NCBI RefSeq assembly: GCF_000003815.2
Contig: NC_049994.1
Span: 11,099,736 to 11,163,735 of the forward strand
Length of the DNA stretch: 64,000 nt
Direction: 5' to 3'
From: Branchiostoma floridae
Lineage: Eukaryota > Chordata > Leptocardii > Amphioxiformes > Branchiostomatidae
Position 1 is the stretch's first letter. The number at the start of each line of letters is the position of its first letter. A program made the translations under genes and the position numbers. The notes below the pieces were generated by a model. That model ran no database searches. It saw only the letters and a program-made list of their open reading frames with translations, and was not told the DNA's origin. Shown here piece after piece: positions 22,101 through 33,000 of the stretch.

Positions 22101-23102
22101 ACAAGATATAGAGGGAGAGGGGGCGCCAAGCTTGTTGGTGTCTTCGTATGGTGCTTCGATAGTCCAAGTAACGCGCAGAGGGGTGGGGGGTGGGGGATGT
22201 CGCATCGCTATGACAAGCGTTTGCCAACCATTTATACCATTTTTTTTACAAGATGTACTACTCATTTATGAACAAGTTGCAGCCGAAGAGTATCGTTGAG
22301 GAGGTTGAAAGTGAAAGTAACTTGCAACATGGAATCTTAGAAAGCAAGAAGACAAAGAACGGAGACTCAACCTGATTTAAGCAGTGATAGAAAGGAGGAA
22401 AGATTGAACAACAGGAAGGATGGAGGGTTACCTACACTTAACCAAGCATGAGGTACTTTGCGAAGGCTGAGAAGGAAGGAAGGTTTAAGGAGAAAAAAGA
22501 CGTAAGTGATATGAAGTGATTGACTGAAAGTGAAGACATTGGCATATGACTGAAAACACTTTGCGGGAATCTATGAATGACATGAGCGACACTTTAATTT
22601 TAACAAACATGTTCATTGCAAACCTTAAATTAGCACAAGTACATATTTTACAGTGTATACCATAACTCATGCATAAAACATTACATGCATTATAACATGC
22701 ATAAGAGTGATAAAAATCTTATGATTTTTTTTAGAAACGAGACAATTGTGTAGCTAGAAAGTCGTAAGCTTCTTTACACATTGCGACAGAAAACAACGAT
22801 ACAAATATTCATACAATTCCGATTCCCTTGCAACCTCTGCTATTCAAATATCCCTTTTAGAAATCATGTGCTGTAATTTGACACGACTCTAAATTTGGGC
22901 TGGTTATTTCAGTCCAGGAATTTCTGTTGACGTAGAGAGTAGCGACTACATCTAGACACTAGACATGCTCTATAATATATACTCAACTCTTGAATCCATA
23001 CTTGTAGTTAAACGAGTTTCCATGAGATCTTTGTTTGACTCTCTAAATCTAAATCTACGCTGATTATCTGTGACATTGGAAACTCCGAGCTGAGTTACTG
23101 AG
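19140..23102. other. Long non-coding stretch downstream of the minus-strand light chain gene
   Basis: No coherent protein-coding frame is seen. It contains a 17-bp inverted repeat, AGTCACGCAGAATCTCG at 20302-20318 against 20430-20446, a purine-rich region at 22130-22200 and 22370-22500, and runs of T. It should contain the 3' UTR of the light chain gene. Confidence 0.4.
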
Positions 23103-26100
23103 TTAGATAACTAAGTTATTAACTAGGTACGTACTGTCGTAGTTGACATTGCCCTCAGCATCCTCCTGTCCGCCACCGCCAGCCATCAACTCATCAACCT
23201 GGGCCTCAGTCAGCTTCTCACCTGCGGGTTAGCGACAAGTTAACTACAAGTTAACTACAAGTTAACGACAAGCTAATTTTTACAGAGAGGGGTTGCTAGT
23301 ACCTCCTCGAACACGGGACCCCCATTTTACATTCCTAAATGCGAAATACGGGTAAAGCCCCAACCGAGATGCTATTCCCAATGTATTGAACCAGGGTCTC
23401 CCAGTTAGACCTACGTCACATTTCCAAACCGGGGCCCGGCGGGCAGCTTTTGGAGACGCCAAATTAACAATAAGTAAAGAGTATAGTCTTGGGTATTATT
23501 TTGTGTATATTACGTATACATTTCTCTTTTTCGTTTTCAAAAACATCCCGACCGGGCCCGGGTTTGGAATGTGACCTTAGCCTTACCGACTGATTGAAAT
23601 CACGACCTCAACTGTGAGGCTGCTACCAGTTGAGCTACAGCGACATCCGACATGACATGCGCACTGTAAGAAAACGAACCTAGCGTGGCCAACACGTGAC
23701 GCAGCTCGGCTCCACTGATCAGGCCGGTGCCCTCCTTGTCGAACAGCTTCAGGCCCTCAAAGAAGTCCTCGTACGATCCAACCTCACCCTGACCAAGGAC
23801 CTGCTTGTGGATGGCCAGGTAGTCATCGAAGCTGAGCCTCTTGCCCTCTGTGGGAGATGGAGATAAATTGTTTAGAATCGGATCACAACTTTAGATGCTA
23901 AACCGTTACGCCAAAAGGATGAAAGCTGTTTAGCATGGCCAGTTAAGCAGTCCTTGAACCTCACTGTTACACCGCTACAAGTTTTAAGTCTGCCAGCGTT
24001 TGGGGCGAAATAAAGACTTTAACGCCATTCATAAACCAGACGTATAGAATGACATTGCTACTATAGTGAATTTACATGCCATCCAGTGTGTCTAAAGGAA
24101 ACGCTAGTATTTCGGCTGTAATCGCTCGTCTGTGGCGTCATTACAACTTTTTCAAAATTAAACATGCACTGCACTAACATTCACGTCTTTAACGTGAAAA
24201 TGGTATGAATCTGTAATGTTGATAAATGGGCTACGCACACTTGGTCATTCCTACTCGTCTCGATAGAGAGTGTTGGGGTCTTTTGTAACAAAAGGAAGTT
24301 TACGACCCCTCTGTACATGTTTGATTTATGGAGATTAGAGAAAAAGGACATTTTAGCTCCTTACCGTTCGCCTTCGCGATCTTCTCGACCTCCGCGTTGC
24401 TGGGGTTCAGGCCGAAAGACCTCAAGACATCGCCCAGCTGTGCACCGTCGATCTTGCCATCACCCTTGTTGTCAAACAGGGGGAATCCATCCTTCATCTC
24501 TGCAAAGCAATTAGAAAACAATAGGGGGCGTGAGTGAACGGACAATTGTATGCCATTTAGCCGAATTGGGGATCTGTACCTTGTAATAACGTAAAGCGAG
24601 TCAATTACGTTGAACTGCAGGTAAGTTGTGGAAATTTCGCAGATCAAATTAAGTAGATCCCACTACTTTATAATTATGATTTCAAATCTGAAACGAATTA
24701 GTCGTCTCATTTTCTTATGACATACGCCATACGCTTTATTGGTATACGTATCAGAATATTGAATTAGATCGTAAATGTTGCTCGTATTTAACAAGATATT
24801 TACATATTATGTATTATTTACTGGTCTGTATTGTACAGCAATCCATGTTTCCTTTTTAGCAGATTTTTCTCTGGTGAAGCAGAAATCCTAACAAGTATGC
24901 AAGTATTAGCAAAGTCAGAATTAAATATCTCTACCCGTCGAAATATAATATCGGCAAATACATTCCTTCCCCTACATAGTTTCTACGCTTGTCAAGTTGA
25001 TAAAAATAGTCCACCGAGCGCTCTCGAGTTCAAGCCTCGCTGGCTATGCTGACGTAACCAAAAAAGGGGTACCCTAACAGCTGACATAATTCCTGAACGC
25101 GCAATTTGACACCCCGCCACCCCAAAATAGTTTCCCGTCTCTGATTACTTTTAATACTTGCAGTGACATTTTGTGTAAAGAGTGGCCGATAAGACGGGCA
25201 AAGTCTGGCCGTCAGAAGTTCCTTCACGTACGATATTCCAATGTCACAAGGACACTTACACTAGCCTGGTTCTCACTATCAGAAGATAATAACTCACAAT
25301 CGCTATGCAAGCCAGAACGCACAACTACTAACTAACAAGGATACTGCCCTATAATCTCGCTTTTCAAGGCACGCATTAGTTTTTAGTTTTTATCTCTTCA
25401 AGGATTCTTCCTCATAATTCTTTATCATTTCTCAGACAACACGACTACCCTTGAAATTACCGAAGGGCAAACAGGAGGTTTACATACTTTCGTTTTTCCC
25501 ATGCATACCACAAAAGGTGCATTTAGTTGTACCCCTCCCCCCTACGCCACACTGCAACTAATCGCACAGTTGTGTATCTCGTCTTTAAGTAATCACAGCC
25601 GTTATCACCGACATTTTGCATTGACAAGGCGCCAAGTGGGTATACAGTAGGCAATGTAGGACAGCCAAGGAAGCTCTTCTAATAACTGACTGTCCTTATT
25701 TGGAGACGGGCCAGTCTGAGCTAGGTGATACCCTCCGAATGTTTGTCTATTTAAAGAACGGCTCCATCCCCCCCACATTAGCACCCCTCCTAAACAAACT
25801 CGCCTTGCTTTGCCCCTGGTTTCGGCTGACACAATTCCAACAAGCCCTACCTCCCATTAAAACTCTAGTTGTAATATCACTTTTGCAATGATAGCCACTT
25901 CGCTGCAATGAAGCACGTAGGATGGGAAACTTTTTCCATCTCTGGTCCCTCCAAACAAGGTCAGCTACTCCCCCCATCCATATCTCACATTGCCAAAATT
26001 CTTCCTCAAGAAAGAACGTGGTACCCCAAGGCTTTCTCCTCCGATAGATATCCTTGGCTCGTTCTCTAAGGAAACTTGGACCAGTTGGCAGCCTTGCTTT

Positions 26101-26947
26101 CCCGTCTGTTTCGTCTCGTAGGTAAAGAGTTTCGTACTCACCAAAAACGATGTTGTTCCAACAACGTAATCGTTGAAGGTCATTTGAGCATACCATGTCC
26201 ACACAAACATTCTTGTCACCATCGGACCCAGCTCACAACACATTCCAACCAAGATCTAACTGTACGCCTCGCTAGATGTGGGAAATCGTATGTCCTAGCC
26301 AAGTCTTCCTAAATGGGTGCATCTGTTGTGCACTTTTCAGACGAGAAGCGTGTGCGAAGTTGACAGAGTTGAACTCACCATCAATCATAGACTGCTCGAT
26401 TTCCGCCTGAGAGGTAAAGAAGGAAAAAGACCGAAAACATACATTAGAAGGTCAGATAATTATGACTCTGTATATCTTTTATTGCATGCTATTAGAATTA
26501 TAAGACGGCATGCGTTGTTAAATGTATACCTCACATACCAATGTCTTAAGTTACAAGTTAGGTTAGGTGATCGTATGTTCTAGTCGTTCCGTCAACGACA
26601 TACTTTGACAACATCCTAGCTTTGCACAACGAAACGAAACATTAAAATCGTGCAATGAAATAGCCACAAGGAACGCCACTCAATGTGCTCTATATACACA
26701 GTTTATCATGCAAGATTAGGCGCTAGTACGAAGTCAAACTTTATCTGTTTAAACATTGTAAACGGTACCAGCTGCAAGTTCTATCTGTCAGCTTTAAAAG
26801 CGTTTCACGTTCCCTTCGCTTGCTCCTAATCTTCCCCCTGTTTTGGAGTTAGCACTCGAAGCATGTCCAATACTTAACGGTCCGAAAGACTATAACAACA
26901 AAGAAAGTGTCGTCTGATTCTGAGGTAAGCTGTGTGACACATACCAT
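23103..26947 (-). CDS. Myosin essential (alkali) light chain, paralog A
   Basis: Five coding exons on the minus strand: 26945-26947 (ATG only), 26379-26406, 24365-24499, 23680-23847 and 23103-23221; about 150 aa. Junctions are GT-AG, phase 0 after the ATG and phase 1 afterwards. The protein reads [83 protein letters not shown], and ends EDAEGNVNYDSTYLVNNLVI. The order of four EF-hand units, [15 protein letters not shown] and LNP.NAEV are diagnostic of essential light chains, which brace the lever arm of myosin II. The last helix is unusual. AGTACGTAC after NYD looks like a donor, so reading on to the TAA at 23103 is only one option. Intron positions match the plus-strand paralog at 30087. Confidence 0.82.
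23285..23652 (-). mobile_element. tRNA-derived SINE copy 2, interrupted by a fold-back element
   Basis: The minus-strand head is GATGTCGCTGTAGCTCAACT and GGTAGCAGCCTCAC; the tail is GGGGTCCCGTGTTCGAGG ... TAGCAACCCCTCTC, as in copy 1. Between them, 23411-23580 is a fold-back insert whose ends are inverted repeats (CACATTTCCAAACCGGGGCC against GGGCCCGGGTTTGGAATGTG). The whole lies in the last intron of light chain paralog A, in sense orientation. Confidence 0.7.
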
Positions 26948-27040
26948 GGCGATGTCCTTTGTGAGTCTTCGCCTTTCCAGCAGCTAGTGTCCAACGCCAG
27001 GAGAGAGTGGGCTGTGGAGGCTTGGGTGACACCCCGCCAG

Positions 27041-27048
27041 TTTTTATA
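27041..27048 (-). promoter_or_regulatory. TATA box of light chain paralog A
   Basis: TATAAAAA on the minus strand, about 95 bases before the ATG at 26947. A start site near 27015 and a 5' UTR of about 70 bases are expected. Confidence 0.65.
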
Positions 27049-27056
27049 CCTAAAGT

Positions 27057-27138
27057 CACGTGACGACCACGTGACCAAGAACTTGGAATTTTTCCCGATC
27101 ACGTGATCGATAAGCCATGGCATTCTTGTGATCACGTG
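27057..27138. promoter_or_regulatory. Cluster of four CACGTG E-boxes
   Basis: CACGTG occurs at 27057-27062, 27068-27073, 27100-27105 and 27133-27138. The flanks are GTCACGTGAC, CCACGTGACC, ATCACGTGAT and TCACGTGAC. All lie 9-90 bases upstream of the TATA box of light chain paralog A. CACGTG is the palindromic site of USF/MITF/Myc-type bHLH-zip factors. Confidence 0.6.
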
Positions 27139-29317
27139 ACAGATATGGTTGTAAGGGGTGCTGCTGATTCAGGGCAGGCTGCCAATCAGAAACACTATTA
27201 CGGGGGCCTACAGTAAGGGAACCAAACGGTTGAGCCAAGCAGCTTCTAGTTTTAGACACAACGGACTGGGAAATTCCGCGGGTGCCAGCAGCGAAGGATA
27301 TTTTTATTCCACTGTAGCTTGCATGACAATATAGCAGGCGCATCATGTGGTATTGGGTTCAAACTTCAATGTATATCATATGCATGGTGTAGAATCGTTG
27401 CAACTTAGACGGTCACAATTGAACTTGTATGGAAGCGTAAATGCACGAGGTATATTTTGTGATATGAAGTTTCATTTTGTATTTCACACAAACCGTTTGC
27501 AATATTGATATGCATCGAGGTCACGCCTCTAAGCTGTTTTCTAGAAACTTTTTTTCCAGAATGTTCCATATATAACGTATTAATGGTTCACAAACATATT
27601 AATTATAAAGTTACAAATGACCATCTCTTGTTTTCAGGACTACTGACCTACAATGAAAGTGAACGAGGAAAACTTAATTTGGTCATGAAATTTGGTCCTG
27701 ATATAGATAAATCCGCTGAAATTACAAGATGCCCATGTTTGATGTTCATCGGTGTTTGAATAGAAGTGATCAAATTTCTAGAAACCGTGACGGCCAACAA
27801 TAACATCATTTGAACACGCCGGGTGAGTGTTTGCAGTTGAAGCAACATACAAAATGTATTCCGTATTGCCATTTATTGCCATTTAATACGTTGTTAATGT
27901 AGAAAAAAATCTGGAAAGGACAAGCCTCGAAATATGCAGCTTTTAATTATTTTGTCCTATTTTCGCAATAGGTAAGAATCCTTAAACATTAATGGATCTG
28001 TATTAGAATTTTTTCCAAAAGAATGATGACGATATCTGTTAGGTCTATAGGGTATACATCTTCCCCTCACCAACTTATAAACAATTGTACATAACTTTAC
28101 CAGTTACGCTATTCATAAATAAAAGGACCGGCGAACTCTTTAGAAACATAACGTTAACGTCTTTGACATGGCATTGCCTTACCGAGGTAAACATGCCAGT
28201 CTTTACGAACCAGTGCAATATGATAATGTCAATGCACAATACAACATAGACAAGGGGAGGGACATTGCTCAGCACAAATAGAGACTACAATAGCTGTGCT
28301 AACATGGGGGCACAGAAAATCTCTCATGACACTACATCAGCAAAGAAAAACCCTCAGTAGCGGAGGTTTGCACGGCCGAAGCGACACGCACGCCCTCAGC
28401 TGTTGGGTGTTTACAGAGCGCTATCAGTTGTCGAGTAGCGACAGGTCTTTCACCCTGGCCACAAGAGATGCGGTGCCTGGCAAGTTTATTAAACAGAGGC
28501 GGAACAGGCAACAGTGAAACCACTGCTCTCAGACCATTTCAGATAAGAAGGATAGAAGGAAAGCAGAAAAAGTAAATAATAAGAAGTGAAAGCAGTGAAG
28601 AAAGGCAGGAGAAGTAACCTTGGTATGTCAATGTCAATTTTGAAAGGAAACAGATACTGGTCTGAACTGCTGTGAAGTCATCTTTTATAGCGACATCAAA
28701 ATAACACACAATTAACACACAATTTAGTGTCCAAAACAAACACGTGCAAGTTACAATCTTTAGATAGATCCATATTGGTCTAAATGTTTTGCTTTTTTTG
28801 TTTAAACGTTGTTTCCTGCGAGAGAACCTAAAGCCAGATGAACCGTCATCAATGTGAGTGACTCAACTGCTCCAGACACATCACCTGACTATACGCGCAC
28901 GTCGCGTGAGCAACTTCTGCGGAACTTTCGCGGTGACAAGATTAGGATATGCTACTAGGCTGAAGGTACACTGAGAACCTTGTGGCCACTTTAGACAGAC
29001 CGTGATTGAACAGTTATATGGTCGTGCGACTGTTGTTGTCCACGTCGTCTCCGGCGACAGTATTTTTAGGCTGTCTAAAGAGGATGAAAATAGTCGCACG
29101 ACGGTTTTTTTCTCGAATGACCGTGCGACCGCCTCAGACCTGGTCGTGCGACCCTTCAGCCCCGTGACTATCCTCGCATGTCTAAAGTCTAAAGAGGAAT
29201 CGTCGCCGGCGACGGAAGTGGATCATATTGTTTTCTGTCCGGAAAGGAGGAAAACTACTAGCCAGAGTGCCATCCTCCGTAGTGACCGATGGCTCAGTAA
29301 TTTCGTTTGCTAACTCC

Positions 29318-29390
29318 GTAGTGACCGCTGGCTCAGTACTTTCGCTTGCTAACCACGAGCGAGCGAAAGTACTGATCCAGCGGTCACTAC
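29318..29390. repeat. Hairpin with 33-bp arms
   Basis: The arms 29318-29350 and 29358-29390 are reverse complements with two mismatches, separated by AACCACG. A diverged direct copy of the left arm (CCGTAGTGACCGATGGCTCA) lies just upstream at about 29275. Probably a decayed fold-back transposon end. Confidence 0.85.
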
Positions 29391-29607
29391 AGAGGATGGT
29401 ACTCAGGCTAGAAAAACTACAGCATTTTATCAGTAAATATACAAGTAGTCATTAATGGAAATGTATTTTTGTCATAATACAGAAACTGACTGTTCCAGCA
29501 CAGTGACCTGCCACTGTGTGGCTACATCCTTTTCATGCCCCTATTGAGGTTATTTATCATTAGCCTGACGTCCTCAACAACGCTTGCATCTATATGTGCA
29601 AACTGAA

Positions 29608-29770
29608 AGGTTAGGTGTGACGGGTCGTTTAGTGTAATATAACACTACCGGTAAAGGCAATAACCAGCTGCTGCCACGCCGCGTGCCTGCGAAGCTGGTG
29701 TGTCTTCAATAACGTTACACCGAAGTGCGATTATCTCTGTCAGTCAGTCTATATACCGGCTATAACGGTT
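29608..29770 (+). repeat. Dispersed repeat copy C
   Basis: AGGTGTGACGGGTCGTTTAG, TAACCAGCTGCTGCCACGCC, GCGTGCCTGCGAAGCTGGTG match copy B at 16312. Copy C has extra bases in the middle and a degraded tail. Confidence 0.85.
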
Positions 29771-29967
29771 ATATATACAATAGAGAACAGCACGACAAGC
29801 TAATTCTGAATGTCCCAACAGTGCAGATTGCACCGTATGCATTACATTCTAGCAACGTCCTTGATTCTAGCTGTGTCAGACTGTCTGCAATCCGCTATGA
29901 GATCTAGCTCATGTGCACAAATTATGAGCATGGCCCTTTCGATCGTCTACTTGTAACGTGTATTTTG

Positions 29968-29975
29968 TATAAAAA
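29968..29975 (+). promoter_or_regulatory. TATA box of light chain paralog B
   Basis: TATAAAAA about 112 bases before the ATG at 30087, predicting a start site near 30000. It mirrors the TATA box of paralog A. Confidence 0.55.
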
Positions 29976-30086
29976 TCGCCAGGTGTCGCTCCTACTTGAG
30001 TTACAATTTCCCCTTTGACCTCTCCAATCCCGACAACCTTTACTACGTACTTCCGTTCTGACACCGCCCAGACTGCCGCAGCGAAG

Positions 30087-33000
30087 ATGGTAAGACTCTT
30101 AAAACACCTTAAATAAGTCCATTTTTGACGTTCTAAATCCCTTATTGTCATCATCCCGTTACTTACAACATTATTCTTTCTTTCTCTCTCCAGTCTTACT
30201 TTTCGGAGGAGCAGATTTCAGGTAAGAACCCGTTTTGTTTCCGCTAGAAATCATGTTGGCACGATTTTTGTCCTAGCTGTCTGTCAACTTACTGTTTGAA
30301 CTGAATGCTAACTTTTATGCATATTGATCAAGCCATACACCAAGAACTATAAAGCAGCTTTGAGTTTACTTAAGGCTTAAAAGCAATATTAAGTTTCAAG
30401 GCCTGTAGATGTTCACCTTTCTCTTTATTTGGACGTTGTACTTCTGTTTCTTTGAGCCGGCTAAATTTTAGGCGGGCCAGACCCAAGGTAGATCTAAGAA
30501 GACAGAAAGGTAAAAGATACATGTACTATTATTTTATTGACGTCTTGGTTGAAAGTTAGCGTTAGAATGGTATTACCTAGTCAATGATAAAAATTCACGA
30601 GTGTTGGCCAGGTATGAATCATATGAAATTATAAACCAAGACCCCCCTAAAAGGTAGTGAAATGGTATAACCTGCGGTGACGTCATAGGATGTACAATAT
30701 CCAGGTATTTGGCAGACTGGTTTCCTATGACCTCCGTTTGCACTAGTTACCATATATGGCTAAGGAATGCTTTAGGGTGTACACAAGACTTCCCCCAGTT
30801 TGTGTACCCTTAACGAGGGAGAATTCAAATGTGCCCTTAGTGTATACTAACTGAAACGCAGAAGGGGCGACTTTTTACCTTGATACAACCATGTTTAAGG
30901 GCAACCATATGATGTTCCCATTTCTGTTGTATCATTTCAATGATGTAACGTTTATGGGAAGGATAATTTGTGGCAAATTTCGGGACTGAGAAAAGTAAAT
31001 AGGAAACAGCATGCAAGAAATGTAGACGTAAATAAGGTTTGATGTGCTAGCGCCACTTGTGCAAACGTCAGTGGTGAGTGCATGCTGTTCTCTCTGCATT
31101 TCTTTGCTTGTGGGAATTATACAATGTGTGAGTCATAGTGCATGCAAGTCACTGCCATTTGCAATGCTGAATTATTTGATAGGAGCGATCGCTGTTGTTG
31201 TTTATATCCGGCATATTCAATGGCTGGTGCCTACCAGGACATGAGTAGATTGGATCTCAAATTGATAGTTAAATTAGCAGATCAAATTACTGGTTGATAT
31301 GTAAATTAATCTTGTGCCAAACACCTGCTTTTTACCTACCCCTTAGGGAGTAGTATTGTAGAATTTTTGTCTTCCTCTCTCAATATCATACATAGGTAAC
31401 ACTAACCTAGTAAGCATCTGGAAATTTGAAGGAGAAGAACATTAACTGAGGAAATATAAGACAGAAGGAAGTGACATGTACATATTGCATTTTATCTTTG
31501 TTCTTGTTGTTTTCTTGGCCACAGTAAGCTTTGTTGTGGCAGACCATCTTGCCTTGGTTATTTTGATTAAACCCTTCATACTGAATCATAGATACATTTG
31601 ATTGAAAGCTCAGTAATGTGATAAGAGTAGTGGGTGTATTAGATGAGTGGGTGGCTTGGTATTGAGTATTACAATGTACCCCCATAAGGGGTATAATGTT
31701 CAAGTTGATTGAGTCACCGCAATATCATTAGTGCACATGATACAGGATTAAAAAAGAACCCTTGTAATCTTAGGAAATCAAATCAAGAGGTTTTCTCATG
31801 ATTTTATCTCAGGAAATTGAACCTTACACCTGAAGATTGATTATTTCATTTGATGTCGTCCCTAAAGAAAAGTCTTTTTTCACTGAGGGTTTTATATCAG
31901 CTCATATTAAAATCTGGCTTATGACCCTTGTTCAGCCAAATTGAAAATACATTGTACCAACACAAAACAAAAACAATTCTGTCATATGTGAAGTTAGTAT
32001 CATGAAATTAGTATCAGGACAAAATGCTCAAGTATCTGGAAGGGATAATTCTTAGTCTACATCATTTACATGTACTTTGATTAGTTGTTTTGTAGATTGA
32101 AAGATACTATCCTAAACTGAAATGTCAAAAGGAAAGTCTGGTACACACAGTTTCAGGGAATGAATATAGGCATGCGTATTGTTCTTTTCCTGAATTAGTT
32201 GTTCAAAATACCCGAGAACCATTGAGATCAATTGGTGTGGACTAATGATATTTTTGTTTGACATTGCCACACCCAACATTCCCTAGGGCCCTTTGATCAC
32301 ACACAGTTATGTTATTTCAGTCCGTTATATCAATTACCTTGGAATACTACAGGATAATGAAATAGCAAATATAATAAACAAATGTAATTTTACAAAATGA
32401 AATTACAATTGCTAAAACGATGTAACAATTCTGCAGAAAAAATTCCCTTTTCATACATGACCAAATTTCCAGAGTAAAGTAAAATCAAATAGGTGATACT
32501 GATACTGATCTTACTCTATTCTTTTGAAGTGTCCTGCACTGCATATTTTCATGTACATTTGAAGCCAGCTGGTACATGTGTATTTGATCAGCCTTGACAC
32601 TGTGAAGGTGAACCTAAGGACTGTTGTTGTTTTGTTTGTGCAGAGTTCCAGGAGGCCTTCTCCCTGTTTGACAAGAGGGGTGATGGAAAGATAGACAAGG
32701 GCCAGCTGGCCGAGGTGCTCCGGTCTCTCGGTCAGAACCCCACCAATGCCGAGGTCAAGAAGGTCTCCGCAGAGTTCAGAGGTGAGGGGTCAAGTTCAGA
32801 AAAATCCGCTGTTTTATCCTTTAATGTTGAAGTTATTATTGTATTCTTGAAACATTTTTGGTATTTTAGTTTGTGGTTTGTGTGGTCACTTTTCAGTTTT
32901 CTTGTGTGAATTTGTTGCACCCGCTATTGTTTCAGCTACAAAGGCTCAAAGTGTAAGATGTGAATTTTAGCTGCCATTTGTTCAATAAATTTGCAGTTCC

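Larger units (their letters stand above)
27139..29960. other. Region between the two divergent light chain genes
   Basis: No coding frame is recognised. It holds a patch rich in GTCGTGCGAC motifs (29018-29155), a strong hairpin (29318-29390) and a dispersed repeat copy (29608-29770). Confidence 0.5.

Noticed and set aside
24300-24647. 115-codon minus-strand frame as a separate EF-hand gene
   Set aside because: Its middle is exon 3 of light chain paralog A; both ends are intron sequence.
32715-32909. 64-codon frame starting MLRSLGQNP as an independent gene
   Set aside because: Its start is exon 3 of the myosin light chain; the rest is intron.
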